From positions 248,001 to 312,000 of the forward strand of contig NZ_MVAD01000003.1 in the NCBI RefSeq assembly GCF_002007115.1: a stretch of 64,000 nucleotides of DNA, given 5' to 3'. Made by a program: the position numbers and the translations under genes. This stretch comes from Massilia sp. KIM (GTDB taxonomy: Bacteria > Pseudomonadota > Gammaproteobacteria > Burkholderiales > Burkholderiaceae_D). This document shows positions 37,595-45,999 of the stretch, in pieces. Every line of letters starts with the position of its first letter. Position 1 is the first letter of the stretch. The notes below the pieces were generated by a model. That model was not told where the DNA came from. It ran no database searches and was given only the letters and a program-made list of their open reading frames with translations.

Positions 37595-37867
37595 TTAGAT
37601 GACCTGTGCTTGTTGCACAACACGGGTCACGGTCCAGGCCTTCGTCTTCGAGATCGGGCGACCTTCCGTGATCTCGACCGTGTCGCCGGTCTTGACCTGG
37701 TTGGTCTCGTCGTGCGCATGGTACTTGTTCGAGCGCACGATGATCTTGCCATACAGCGGGTGCTTCACGTGACGCTCGATCAGGACGGTCACCGTCTTGT
37801 CCATCTTGTCGGACACGACTTTGCCGACCAGCGTACGCTTCAGCGCCGTTTTAGTGGTGTCGTTCAT
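37595..37867 (-). CDS. rpsQ: 30S ribosomal protein S17
   Basis: 90 residues, OB fold, with the family core [20 protein letters not shown] and the [14 protein letters not shown] segment. Its start overlaps the rpmC stop by four bases. Last gene of the S10 group. Confidence 0.98.
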   Translation of the reverse strand: MNDTTKTALKRTLVGKVVSDKMDKTVTVLIERHVKHPLYGKIIVRSNKYHAHDETNQVKTGDTVEITEGRPISKTKAWTVTRVVQQAQVI

Positions 37868-38055
37868 TTGGCTTCCTTCGAGTTCATCACGGTCTTCACA
37901 CGCGCGATATCGCGACGTACTTTCTTGAGCTGCGCGGTGTTGGCCAGCTGCTGGGTAGCGAGTTGCATGCGCAGGCCGAACTGGGCCTTCAGCAGCTCGT
38001 TCAGTTCCTTTTGCAGCGCTTCCTGGTCTTTGCCGCGGAGTTCCGATGCTTTCAT
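37864..38055 (-). CDS. rpmC: 50S ribosomal protein L29
   Basis: 63 residues starting [21 protein letters not shown] chose the ATG at 38055, six bases after AGGAG; the TTG two codons upstream lies against that site. Helical hairpin protein near the exit tunnel, part of the signal recognition particle docking site. Confidence 0.96.
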   Translation of the reverse strand: MKASELRGKDQEALQKELNELLKAQFGLRMQLATQQLANTAQLKKVRRDIARVKTVMNSKEAK

Positions 38056-38067
38056 ATTCAACTCCTG

Positions 38068-38487
38068 TTATTGGCCGACTTGGCGCACCACGAAGGTGGT
38101 TGCCAGCGGCAGTTTGGCAGCGGCCAGGCGGAACGCTTCGCGCGCCAGTTCTTCTGCGACGCCGTCCATCTCGTACAGGACCTTGCCTGGCTGGATTTCA
38201 GCGACGTAGTACTCCGGGTTACCCTTACCGTTACCCATACGGACTTCGGCCGGCTTGTTCGAGATCGGCTTGTCCGGGAAGATACGGATCCAGATACGGC
38301 CGCCACGCTTGATGTGACGGGTCATCGCACGACGCGCCGCTTCGATCTGGCGCGCGGTGATACGGCCGCGGGCGACTGCCTTCAGGCCGAATTCACCGAA
38401 CGACACCGAGGTGCCGCGGGTGTGCGAGATGCCGGTGTTACGGCCCTTCTGCTCTTTACGATACTTTCTGCGGGATGGCTGCAGCAT
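38068..38487 (-). CDS. rplP: 50S ribosomal protein L16
   Basis: 139 residues beginning [19 protein letters not shown], with [20 protein letters not shown]. It helps position the A-site tRNA and is usually hydroxylated on an Arg in the GRNTG region neighbourhood in enterics. Two bases after rpsC. Confidence 0.98.
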   Translation of the reverse strand: MLQPSRRKYRKEQKGRNTGISHTRGTSVSFGEFGLKAVARGRITARQIEAARRAMTRHIKRGGRIWIRIFPDKPISNKPAEVRMGNGKGNPEYYVAEIQPGKVLYEMDGVAEELAREAFRLAAAKLPLATTFVVRQVGQ

Positions 38488-38489
38488 CT

Positions 38490-39284
38490 TTATTCTCCTG
38501 CTTTCTCAGCCGGCTTGGCAGCGGCGCGACGACCTGCTGGAGCGGCTCCTGGTTTGGCGCCCGGACGGCCGCGGCCGGCTGGCTTGCCATCATCGCGGCG
38601 CGGGCCGCGCGGCTTCTTCTCGTCGGCCGGCACGTCGATCACAGGTGCTTCGCCGGTTGCCGAGCGGTCGCCCTTGTAGACCCAGACCTTGACGCCGATG
38701 ATGCCGTAGGTGGTCGATGCTTCGCTGGTGCCGTAGTCGATGTCGGCGCGCAGGGTGTGCAGGGGCACACGGCCTTCGCGGTACCATTCGGTACGTGCGA
38801 TCTCGATGCCGTTCAGGCGGCCCGACGACATGATCTTGATGCCGACGGCGCCCAGGCGCATGGCGTTCTGCATCGCGCGCTTCATGGCGCGACGGAACAT
38901 GATGCGCTTCTCGAGCTGCTGCGAGATCGAGTCGGCGATCAGCTGCGAATCGATTTCCGGCTTGCGGATCTCTTCGATGTTCACGTGCACCGGCACGCCC
39001 ATGATCTTGGTCAGCGAGGACTTCAGGACTTCGATGTCTTCGCCTTTCTTGCCGATCACGACGCCAGGACGCGACGAATAGATCGTGAAGCGCGCGTTCT
39101 TGGCCGGACGCTCGATGACGATACGGCCGACCGAGGCGTTCTTCAGCTTCTTCTTCAGGAAAGCGCGAGCTTCCAGGTCTTCCTTGAGCATGTCGGCGAA
39201 ATTGCCGTTGCCAGCGTACCAGCGCGACGCCCAGTTACGGGTGACCGCCAGGCGGAAGCCGGTTGGGTGGATTTTCTGACCCAT
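38490..39284 (-). CDS. rpsC: 30S ribosomal protein S3
   Basis: 264 residues, longer than the E. coli form (233) because of a basic Gly/Arg/Pro/Ala-rich C-terminal tail (from about residue 225) typical of Burkholderiales. KH domain around [15 protein letters not shown]. It forms the mRNA entry with S4 and S5. Confidence 0.98.
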   Translation of the reverse strand: MGQKIHPTGFRLAVTRNWASRWYAGNGNFADMLKEDLEARAFLKKKLKNASVGRIVIERPAKNARFTIYSSRPGVVIGKKGEDIEVLKSSLTKIMGVPVHVNIEEIRKPEIDSQLIADSISQQLEKRIMFRRAMKRAMQNAMRLGAVGIKIMSSGRLNGIEIARTEWYREGRVPLHTLRADIDYGTSEASTTYGIIGVKVWVYKGDRSATGEAPVIDVPADEKKPRGPRRDDGKPAGRGRPGAKPGAAPAGRRAAAKPAEKAGE

Positions 39285-39295
39285 CGTGTGACTCC

Positions 39296-39625
39296 TTAGT
39301 TACCGACAGTCACGTAGATGTGACAGGATTGTTTCGAGATACGATCGCCGCGGCCCTTCGCACGTGCGGTGAAGCGCTTCAGGATCGGGCCCTTTTCGAC
39401 GTAGATCTGGGTGACCTTCAGTTCGTCGATGTCAGCACCATCGTTGTGCTCGGCGTTGGCGATAGCCGACTCCAGCACCTTCTTGATGATGGTCGCGCCC
39501 TTCTTCGGGCTGAACTGCAGAATGTTGAGTGCAGCGTCAACTTTCTTGCCACGGATCAGGTCTGCAACGAGGCGGCCCTTCTGTTCCGACAGACGCACAC
39601 CTTTGAGGATAGCTTTAGTTTCCAT
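39296..39625 (-). CDS. rplV: 50S ribosomal protein L22
   Basis: 109 residues beginning [20 protein letters not shown], with the long beta-hairpin region that lines the exit tunnel ([19 protein letters not shown]). It overlaps the rpsS stop by one base. Confidence 0.98.
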   Translation of the reverse strand: METKAILKGVRLSEQKGRLVADLIRGKKVDAALNILQFSPKKGATIIKKVLESAIANAEHNDGADIDELKVTQIYVEKGPILKRFTARAKGRGDRISKQSCHIYVTVGN

Positions 39626-39900
39626 TATTTTTTCGCCTTCTTGTCAGCGGCGTGGCCCTTGAACGTACGGGTCAGCGCGAATTCGCCGAGCTTGTGGCCG
39701 ACCATGTTCTCCGAGACGTACACCGGGACGTGGACCTTGCCGTTGTGGACGGCGATGGTCAGACCGATGAAGTCCGGGGTGATCGTCGAGCGGCGCGACC
39801 AGGTTTTGACTGGCTTCTTGTCTTTGGTCGCTTGCGCGGCTTCGACTTTCTTCACCAGGTGGGCGTCAATGAACGGCCCTTTTTTCAATGAACGAGTCAT
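39625..39900 (-). CDS. rpsS: 30S ribosomal protein S19
   Basis: 91 residues: [20 protein letters not shown] start and [21 protein letters not shown] end. Binds 16S rRNA in the head with S13. Located between rplB and rplV. Confidence 0.98.
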   Translation of the reverse strand: MTRSLKKGPFIDAHLVKKVEAAQATKDKKPVKTWSRRSTITPDFIGLTIAVHNGKVHVPVYVSENMVGHKLGEFALTRTFKGHAADKKAKK

Positions 39901-39910
39901 GTGTTATCCC

Positions 39911-40738
39911 TTATTTCTTGCCGCGGCGCGAGACGATCATCGACGAAGTGCGCTTGTTCGAACGCGTCTTCTTGCCCTTGGTCTGCTGGCCCCATGGCGA
40001 CACCGGATGACGACCGGCAGCCGTACGACCTTCACCACCACCGTGCGGGTGGTCGATCGGGTTCATGACGACACCGCGGACGGTCGGACGCACACCGCGC
40101 CAACGCATCGCACCGGCTTTACCGATCTTGCGCAGGCTGTGTTCGGCGTTGCCGACTTCACCCACGGTGGCGCGGCACTCGATGTGCACGCGGCGCACTT
40201 CACCCGAGCGCAGGCGAACCTGGGCGTAGGTGCCTTCGCGGGCCATCAGCACGACAGCGGCGCCGGCGGTGCGGGCCATCTGTGCGCCTTTACCCGGCAG
40301 CATTTCGACGCAGTGCATCACGGTACCGACCGGGATGTTGCGGATCGGCAGGCAGTTACCGGCCTTGATCGGCGCTTCCGAGCCGTTCATCAGGGTATCG
40401 CCGACAGCGACGCCCTTCGGAGCGATGATGTACTGACGCTCGCCGTCCGCGTAGCACAGCAGAGCGATGTGCGCGGTACGGTTCGGGTCGTATTCGATAC
40501 GCTCGACCTTGGCAGGGATGCCGTCCTTCTGGCGCTTGAAGTCGACCAGACGGTAGTGGTGCTTGTGACCACCGCCGATGTGGCGGGTGGTGATGTGGCC
40601 GTTGTTGTTACGGCCGGCGGTCTTCGATTTCTTTTCAACCAGGGCTGCGAACGGACGACCTTTCCAGAGGTCGCTGTTCACAACCTTCACCATGCCGCGG
40701 CGGCCTGGGGAGGTTGGCTTCATCTTAACGAGTGCCAT
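39911..40738 (-). CDS. rplB: 50S ribosomal protein L2
   Basis: 275 residues; the peptidyl-transferase-neighbouring loop [13 protein letters not shown] (with the essential His) is intact. It begins [20 protein letters not shown]. Its start overlaps the rplW stop by one base. Confidence 0.98.
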   Translation of the reverse strand: MALVKMKPTSPGRRGMVKVVNSDLWKGRPFAALVEKKSKTAGRNNNGHITTRHIGGGHKHHYRLVDFKRQKDGIPAKVERIEYDPNRTAHIALLCYADGERQYIIAPKGVAVGDTLMNGSEAPIKAGNCLPIRNIPVGTVMHCVEMLPGKGAQMARTAGAAVVLMAREGTYAQVRLRSGEVRRVHIECRATVGEVGNAEHSLRKIGKAGAMRWRGVRPTVRGVVMNPIDHPHGGGEGRTAAGRHPVSPWGQQTKGKKTRSNKRTSSMIVSRRGKK

Positions 40739-41055
40739 TATTTAGCCTCCTCGACAAAATTGATTTCCTGGCCAGGCTTCAGGCACACGAAAGCACGCTT
40801 GGTGTGGTTGCGACGGCCGTTGAAACGGCCCGAACGCTTCTGCTTGCCTTCGCGGTTCACGGTTTGCACCGATTCCACTTCGACTTTGAACAGCAGTTCG
40901 ACAGCAGCCTTGATTTCCGGCTTGGTCGCGTCCGGCAGGACCTTGAACACGATCTGCTCGTTCTTTTCCGCGACGAAGGTCGCCTTTTCGGAAATGACCG
41001 GAGCCAGCAGCACCTTCATCAGGCGCTCTTCGCTGAATTTGATTGCGGCGCTCAT
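40738..41055 (-). CDS. rplW: 50S ribosomal protein L23
   Basis: 105 residues; contains [15 protein letters not shown] near the start and [19 protein letters not shown] at the end. Docking site at the tunnel exit for trigger factor and signal recognition particle. Overlaps rplD by four bases. Confidence 0.98.
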   Translation of the reverse strand: MSAAIKFSEERLMKVLLAPVISEKATFVAEKNEQIVFKVLPDATKPEIKAAVELLFKVEVESVQTVNREGKQKRSGRFNGRRNHTKRAFVCLKPGQEINFVEEAK

Positions 41056-41672
41056 GCGTACATCTCCTCGATCTTGGCCAGCGCAGCTTTCGTGACCAGG
41101 ACTTTCTTGTAGAACACCAGCGACATCGGGTCAGCATGCTTCGGCTCGACGACCAGCACGTTCGGCAGGTTGCGCGAGGCGAGCAGCAGGTTCTCGTCGA
41201 GGGTGTCGGTGATCACCAGGACCGATTCCAGGCCCATGCCCTGCAGTTTCTGCGACAGCAGCTTGGTCTTCGGAGCGTCGATCGACAGGCTCTCGACCAC
41301 GCTCAGGCGGCCTTCACGGGCCAGCTGCGAGTAGATCGAGCAGATACCTGCACGGAACATCTTCTTGTTGACCTTGTGCGAGAAGTTCTCGTCGGGGCTG
41401 TTCGGGAAGATGCGACCACCGCCGCGCCACAGCGGCGACGACGACATACCGGCGCGAGCGCGGCCGGTGCCCTTCTGGCGCCACGGCTTCTTGGTCGTGT
41501 GGGAGACTTCCTCACGGTCCTTCTGCTTGCGGTTGCCGCTACGCGCGTTGGCAGCGTAAGCGACGACGATCTGGTGGATCAGGGCTTCGTTGTATTCGCG
41601 GCCGAACACGGTGTCGGCAGCTGCGACGCCTGCGCCAGCTTGACCTTGCTCATTCAGGAGCTGAAGTTCCAT
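41052..41672 (-). CDS. rplD: 50S ribosomal protein L4
   Basis: 206 residues with the long tunnel loop [19 protein letters not shown]. In E. coli L4 represses the S10 operon at the leader before rpsJ; here the operon begins at rplC, so any such control would have to use a different leader. Confidence 0.98.
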   Translation of the reverse strand: MELQLLNEQGQAGAGVAAADTVFGREYNEALIHQIVVAYAANARSGNRKQKDREEVSHTTKKPWRQKGTGRARAGMSSSPLWRGGGRIFPNSPDENFSHKVNKKMFRAGICSIYSQLAREGRLSVVESLSIDAPKTKLLSQKLQGMGLESVLVITDTLDENLLLASRNLPNVLVVEPKHADPMSLVFYKKVLVTKAALAKIEEMYA

Positions 41673-41674
41673 AT

Positions 41675-42331
41675 TTAAGCTCCTTTCTTGGCTTTGGTTT
41701 TGACAGCCGGCTTGACAACCACTTGGCCGTTCTTGGCGCCGGGAACGGCACCCTTGACCAGCAGCAGTTGACGCTCAGCGTCGATGCGGGCGATTTCCAG
41801 GTTCTGGGTGGTGACGGTAACGTCGCCCATGTGACCGGTCATGCGCTTGCCCGGGAACACGCGACCCGGATCCTGGGCCATACCGATGGAGCCGGGAACG
41901 TTGTGCGAACGCGAGTTACCGTGGGTGGCACGGCCCGAAGCGAAGTTGTAACGCTTGATGGTACCGGCGTAGCCCTTACCGATCGAGGTGCCCTGCACGT
42001 CGATTTTCTGGCCCACTTCGAACATCGAAGCATCGATGGTGTCGCCGGCTTTGAGTTCGGCGGCTTTGGCGGAATCGATGCGGAATTCCTTCAGCATCGT
42101 GCCGGCTTCGACGCCAGCTTTGGCGTAGTGACCGGCGGCGGCCTTGTTCACGCGCGAGGCGCGACGCTGACCGAAGACGACCTGAACAGCGGTATAACCG
42201 TCAGTTTCAGGAGTTTTGACTTGCGCAACACGGTTGTTCGACACGTCCAGGACGGTGACAGGGATCGAATCGCCGTCATCCGTAAAGATACGCATCATGC
42301 CAACCTTGCGACCGAGGAGGCCCAGGCTCAT
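41675..42331 (-). CDS. rplC: 50S ribosomal protein L3
   Basis: 218 residues beginning [20 protein letters not shown], with the methylated-Gln region [14 protein letters not shown] near residue 150. It is the first gene of the cluster: rpsJ is not upstream. A complete promoter lies about 95 bases before the ATG, which supports an operon starting here. Confidence 0.98.
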   Translation of the reverse strand: MSLGLLGRKVGMMRIFTDDGDSIPVTVLDVSNNRVAQVKTPETDGYTAVQVVFGQRRASRVNKAAAGHYAKAGVEAGTMLKEFRIDSAKAAELKAGDTIDASMFEVGQKIDVQGTSIGKGYAGTIKRYNFASGRATHGNSRSHNVPGSIGMAQDPGRVFPGKRMTGHMGDVTVTTQNLEIARIDAERQLLLVKGAVPGAKNGQVVVKPAVKTKAKKGA

Positions 42332-42423
42332 TTTTTCTCCATTCCCACCTACGATTGGGCGGGGGTAGTTGAACTACTAAAAAAATATGGGCTAAAAAAG
42401 ACAAACCCATACCGAAGCCGGCT

Positions 42424-42452
42424 AGTATAGCGCGCAAAACCTCAAGGCGCAA
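42424..42452 (-). promoter_or_regulatory. Sigma-70 promoter of the rplC operon
   Basis: TTGCGC (42447-42452), 17-base spacer, TATACT (42424-42429) on the minus strand, then the GC-rich discriminator AGCCGGC. The leader of about 85 bases contains the small hairpin GTAGT-TGA-ACTAC at 42367-42379. Confidence 0.7.
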
Positions 42453-42486
42453 CAGGAGAATAGGGGATACGACCAGCCCTGTTGCG
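42448..42486. promoter_or_regulatory. Inverted repeat across the rplC promoter -35 box
   Basis: CGCAACAGG (42448-42456) and CCTGTTGCG (42478-42486) are perfect nine-base inverted arms with 21 bases between. The first arm overlaps the -35 box. It may be an operator or an upstream transcript end; no regulator is identified. Confidence 0.4.
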
Positions 42487-42533
42487 TTTCCGCAGTTCGT
42501 GGAGAAGAAGGAATCTGACCTGCTGGTCAGCAC

Positions 42534-42561
42534 AGAAAAGGCACACCGCTGCGCCTTTTCT
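42534..42561 (-). terminator. Intrinsic terminator of the tRNA gene
   Basis: On the minus strand AGAAAAGGC and GCCTTTTCT pair across a ten-base loop, with the T-run inside the second arm. A second strong hairpin, GCAGGCC-GAAGC-GGCCTGC (42564-42582), lies between it and the tRNA 3' end. Confidence 0.7.
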
Positions 42562-42594
42562 CTGCAGGCCGAAGCGGCCTGCGATCTGGAAGTC

Positions 42595-42671
42595 TGGTGG
42601 GCGGTGCAGGATTCGAACCTGCGACCCCTTGGATGTCGACCAAGTATTCTAACCAGCTGAACTAACCGCCC
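42595..42671 (-). tRNA. tRNA-Val (anticodon GAC), CCA encoded
   Basis: A complete 77-base cloverleaf on the minus strand. Acceptor stem GGGCGGT/ACCGCCC, D arm GTTC/GAAT, anticodon stem CTTGG/CCAAG with loop TCGACAT, T arm GCAGG/CCTGC with TTCGAAT, discriminator A73 and an encoded CCA (42595-42597). The anticodon at positions 34-36 is GAC, which reads valine codons GUU/GUC. Position 33, almost always U, is C here. The body is otherwise close to tRNA-Asp, including the GGTTAGAATAC and GGGGTCGC segments. It has its own promoter and terminator. Confidence 0.85.
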
Positions 42672-42681
42672 GGGGAGCCGC

Positions 42682-42711
42682 ATTATACGTAGGGCGCTTG
42701 AAGTTTTGCAA
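42682..42711 (-). promoter_or_regulatory. Sigma-70 promoter of the tRNA gene
   Basis: TTGCAA (42706-42711), 18-base spacer, TATAAT (42682-42687) on the minus strand, with the -10 ending 10 bases before the tRNA 5' end. Confidence 0.8.
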
Positions 42712-42739
42712 TAGCTTTTTTCAGGCGCCGGCAAATTCC

Positions 42740-43363
42740 TCAGCCCGACATGCGCTCGAACAGGGCACGCGCCGCCATCCCGCCCCCGCCGATCAGGACG
42801 GCGAAATAGACGATGGTGACCAGGTTGCTGATATAACCCAGCAGCACGCACAGGCCGTCGCGCTGGAGCAGGCCGATGGCCAGGAACAGCAGGGCCACGG
42901 CGGGGAAGGTGTTACTGAAGGGAATCAGACCGAAGGGCATCATCAGCAGCACCGCGCCCAGGATCAGGGACAGGTCGTTCAGGCGCGCCATCACGCCGCC
43001 GGCCACCAGCCAGCGGATGCGGTTCGGCTTGCTCACGCGCTCGATCTTCTGCAGCGAGTACAAGGCCTTGCGCAGCACAGGGCGCAGTTTCTTGGTGGCG
43101 ATGGTGCGGTCGCGCAGCTTGCCCGGAATCCACAGCTCGCGCCCGAACAGGCGGCTCACCCCGATCAGCAGGATGGCGGCGCCGAACACGGTGCTCACGC
43201 CGGGGATCGAGATCGGGATCAGGAACACCAGGGTCAGCAGCGCGGTGAGCATCAGCAGGCCGTCGTTGCCGACCCGGTGGATCAGCTCGGACAGGGTGAT
43301 GCCGGTCGGCGGCAGGTAGCGGATCAGGTTGCGCAGCTTGCGCGAAATCGGTTCTTCGGTCAT
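42740..43363 (-). CDS. ExoD-family membrane protein
   Basis: A 207-residue protein of the exopolysaccharide-synthesis ExoD family. About five hydrophobic segments, with the family-like stretches LSEL..GNDGLLMLTALLTLVFLIP and LIGVSRLFGRELWIP (given here in parts). I chose the ATG at 43363 because MTEEPISRKLRNLI matches the family start. ExoD affects exopolysaccharide production and alkaline tolerance in rhizobia; the biochemical role is unknown. It is a single gene between the tRNA and the small zinc-ribbon gene. Confidence 0.85.
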   Translation of the reverse strand: MTEEPISRKLRNLIRYLPPTGITLSELIHRVGNDGLLMLTALLTLVFLIPISIPGVSTVFGAAILLIGVSRLFGRELWIPGKLRDRTIATKKLRPVLRKALYSLQKIERVSKPNRIRWLVAGGVMARLNDLSLILGAVLLMMPFGLIPFSNTFPAVALLFLAIGLLQRDGLCVLLGYISNLVTIVYFAVLIGGGGMAARALFERMSG

Positions 43364-43444
43364 TGCGGAGAAAAAGGGGGTGGTCGATGGACAATCCGGC
43401 AAGTGTAACTCAGCCGCGCCCTCCCCGTCGGTACGCCAGGGCGC

Positions 43445-43663
43445 TCAGGAATCGGTCCGGTGCGCCGCGCGCCGCTCCTCGATGCAGGCCTTGCACTCGT
43501 AGCTGATGCCGGAACGCGTGACCGCGAAGAATTCGCGGTCCATGGGCCACAGCTGGCCGCAGGACGGGCATAGCTGCTCGTCGCCCAGTTCGGTCAGGGC
43601 CATGCGGCGAAATCCCCCCATCACCCGGCGCCAGGTGGCGCGGGCGCCGGCCTCCTCCCTCAT
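43445..43663 (-). CDS. Small zinc-ribbon protein
   Basis: Up to 72 residues. Two Cys pairs, CPSCGQLW (about 32-39) and CKACIEERR (about 57-65), form a likely zinc ribbon; the rest is short and basic. The ATG at 43663 overlaps the astA stop (ATGA), which favours translational coupling; a shorter start at 43603 (MALTELGDEQL) is also possible. Function unknown. It is the last gene of the dadA-like/M81/POT/astA operon. Confidence 0.7.
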   Translation of the reverse strand: MREEAGARATWRRVMGGFRRMALTELGDEQLCPSCGQLWPMDREFFAVTRSGISYECKACIEERRAAHRTDS

Positions 43664-44685
43664 GCCGGCCTCCCCGGCGCCAGGGGCAGCAGGCGCAGCT
43701 GCTCACCCGCTTCCGCACCCAGGGCCGCGAGCATGGGCGGCGCCAGCGCCACCATGCCCTCGTCCGCGGCGCAGGGCGCGACGATGACGCGGAAGTCGTG
43801 GCGGCGCGTGCCGGCGACCAGGGCCGGCGCCGCGCCGTGGGGATCGCCGGCGCGCAACAGGGCCAGGCGGCTATCGCGCGCAGCCCGCAGGCCGGACAGC
43901 TTGGCCTGCAGCACCGGGCCGCCGTCGAAGATGTCGATATAGCCCTCGAAGTGCAGGCCCTCCTGCTCCAGCAGGCGGCGCGCCGGCGTGGTGTCGGCAT
44001 GGGTCTGGCCGATGGCGGCGCAGGCGGCTTCGCCCAGCAGGTGGGTGTAGAGCGGCAGGCGCGGCACCAGGTGCTCGATGAACAGGCGATCGCCCTTGCC
44101 GCAGCGGTCGTCCGCCTCCTGGAAATCCATCTTGAAGAAAGGCCGGCCGACCGCCTCCCAGAACGGAGAGCGCCCCTGCGCGTCCTGCCAGCCGCGCATC
44201 TCGGCGAAGACCGTGGGCGCGAACAGCGCGGGAAACTGGGCCAGGAACAGCAAGCGCCCCTTGGACAGCAGCTTGCCGTTCCAGCCGCTGCGGTAGTCGG
44301 GGTGCAGGTAGAGCGAGCACAGTTCGGAGGCGCCCGAGAGGTCGTGGGTCAGGTGCAGGGACTGTACCCGGTTCACCAGCCCGGTGCCCGGGCTGGCGTG
44401 GACCGAGGTGCTGATGCGGTAGTTATAGAAGGGTTCGCGCAGCCCGACCGCCGCCTTGATGGCGGAGACGCCGCACACCCTGCCCCGCTCGCGGTCTTCC
44501 AGCACGAACAGGTAGTCGGCCTGGTCCTGCGCCAGCTCGCCGGCGAAGGAGGCGGCGGCCAGCGCCAGGCGCTCGGCCAGGGCGCCGCGGTCGGCCTTCA
44601 GGGTCGTCATGCCCGGCCCGGCGCCGCGCGCCAGGTCGAGCACCGCATCGAGGTCGCTTGGGACGGCATTGCGCAGGACCAGCAT
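43660..44685 (-). CDS. astA: Arginine N-succinyltransferase (AstA), orphan copy
   Basis: A 341-residue acyltransferase transferring succinyl from succinyl-CoA to the alpha-amino group of arginine, the first step of the AST pathway. Segments typical of AstA are TTLKADRGALAERL, the acyl-CoA site SLYLHPDYRSGWNGKLLSKG and EMRGWQDAQGRSPFWEAVG. The other ast genes (astB, C, D, E) are not in the window. It lies 12 bases after a peptide transporter gene in a peptidase operon, so it may handle arginine, ornithine or a related residue released from the substrate. Two-subunit AruF/AruG homologues exist in this family; only one gene is here. Confidence 0.9.
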   Translation of the reverse strand: MLVLRNAVPSDLDAVLDLARGAGPGMTTLKADRGALAERLALAAASFAGELAQDQADYLFVLEDRERGRVCGVSAIKAAVGLREPFYNYRISTSVHASPGTGLVNRVQSLHLTHDLSGASELCSLYLHPDYRSGWNGKLLSKGRLLFLAQFPALFAPTVFAEMRGWQDAQGRSPFWEAVGRPFFKMDFQEADDRCGKGDRLFIEHLVPRLPLYTHLLGEAACAAIGQTHADTTPARRLLEQEGLHFEGYIDIFDGGPVLQAKLSGLRAARDSRLALLRAGDPHGAAPALVAGTRRHDFRVIVAPCAADEGMVALAPPMLAALGAEAGEQLRLLPLAPGRPA

Positions 44686-44697
44686 GGGGGGCCATCC

Positions 44698-45999
44698 TCA
44701 CAAGGATTTCTCGGCCGGCGCCACCATCACCGCCAGCGGCGCGACGCGCTCGCGGTGGATGCGGTGGATCCCGTGCAGCAGCAGGCCGGACACCCCGGCG
44801 ATGGCCGCCATCATGAGGAAGAAGCCCTGCGGGCTGACGCTCTCCCAGGCCGCCCCGATCACGCCCGACAGCAGGTTGCCGGTGAAGGAGCAGAAGAACC
44901 AGGCGGCGATGGTGGTGGCGGCGAAGCGCCTGGGCGCGAGGCTGGCGAACAGGCCCAGGCCGACCGGCAGGATGTAGAGCTCGGCCAGGGTGAACAGGGC
45001 GAAGAACACCACCATCCACAGCCAGCCGATGGCGAAGCCACCGGCCTCGCTGGCGACGATCAGCCCGGCCAGCAGCGCGTAGGAGACGCCGATGCCGAGC
45101 GCGCCCAGGCTCATGCGGGTGAGCGCCGGCGTGGCCAGGCCGCGCGCTGCCCGTGCGTTCCACATCCGCACCAGCAGGGGGCTGAGCAGGAACACGAACA
45201 TCGGATTGAGCGACTGGAACCAGGTGACGGGGATGCTCATGCCGAAGGCCTGGCGCTCGACCGCCGCGTCGGCCCAGACCGCGAAGGTGTTCCCGGTCTG
45301 CTCGTAGGCGACGCGGAACAGCATGACGGCCAGGGCCACCCCGACCAGCAGCGGCACGGTGCCGAAGCCCTCCCCGCCCGCCGCCGCCACCTCGGCCCGC
45401 CCCACCGGCCTGGAGGCCTCGGGCGGCAGGTAGCGCCCGCCCCAGACATAGACCACCAGGCCCAGGCACATGCCGACGCCGGCCGCGCCGAAGCCGTAGT
45501 GCCAGCCATACAGCTCGCCCAGGGTGCCGCAGATCAAAGGCGCGAGGAAGGCGCCCAGGTTGATGCCCACGTAATAGACGTTGAAGGCGGCGCCGGCGCG
45601 CGGGTCGTCCTTCGGGTACAGCAGATTGACCTGGCTGGGCAGGTTGGGCAGGAACAGGCCGTTGCCAATGGCGATCACCGCCATCGCCGGGAAGAACAGG
45701 GACTCGAAGGCCATCATGAAGTGACCCAGCGCCATCAGGAGGCCGCCGAGGATCACCGCCGGCCGCCGCCCCAGCCAGCGGTCGGCGATCAGGCCGCCGA
45801 AGATCGGGGTCAGGTAGACCCCGGCCGCATAGGCCCCGAAGATCAGGGAGGCGTGGGCGTGGGAATAGGCCAGCTCCTTGGTCATGTAATAGATCTGCAG
45901 GGCGCGCATGCCGAAGAAGGAGAACTTCTCCCACATCTCGGTGAGGAAGAGGATGGTCAGGCCCTTGGGCTGGCCGAACCAGCTGTCCTTGTCACGCAT
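44698..45999 (-). CDS. POT/PTR-family peptide:proton symporter (MlrD-like family)
   Basis: A 433-residue MFS transporter of the proton-dependent oligopeptide family with about 12-14 helices. Signatures: GGLIADRWLGRRPAV after helix 2 and FNVYYVGINLGAFLAPLICG in helix 5; the N-terminal EMWEKFSFFGMRA is the ExxERFxYY-like proton motif. I chose the ATG at 45999 behind GGAGAAGC. It overlaps the M81 gene by eight bases, so uptake and hydrolysis are translationally coupled. Members import di- and tripeptides and peptide-like compounds; MlrD of the microcystin pathway is of this family. Confidence 0.92.
   Translation of the reverse strand: MRDKDSWFGQPKGLTILFLTEMWEKFSFFGMRALQIYYMTKELAYSHAHASLIFGAYAAGVYLTPIFGGLIADRWLGRRPAVILGGLLMALGHFMMAFESLFFPAMAVIAIGNGLFLPNLPSQVNLLYPKDDPRAGAAFNVYYVGINLGAFLAPLICGTLGELYGWHYGFGAAGVGMCLGLVVYVWGGRYLPPEASRPVGRAEVAAAGGEGFGTVPLLVGVALAVMLFRVAYEQTGNTFAVWADAAVERQAFGMSIPVTWFQSLNPMFVFLLSPLLVRMWNARAARGLATPALTRMSLGALGIGVSYALLAGLIVASEAGGFAIGWLWMVVFFALFTLAELYILPVGLGLFASLAPRRFAATTIAAWFFCSFTGNLLSGVIGAAWESVSPQGFFLMMAAIAGVSGLLLHGIHRIHRERVAPLAVMVAPAEKSL

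Noticed and set aside
42595..42671. tRNA-Asp
   Set aside because: The body resembles tRNA-Asp, but the seven-base loop between CTTGG and CCAAG places GAC, not GTC, at positions 34-36.
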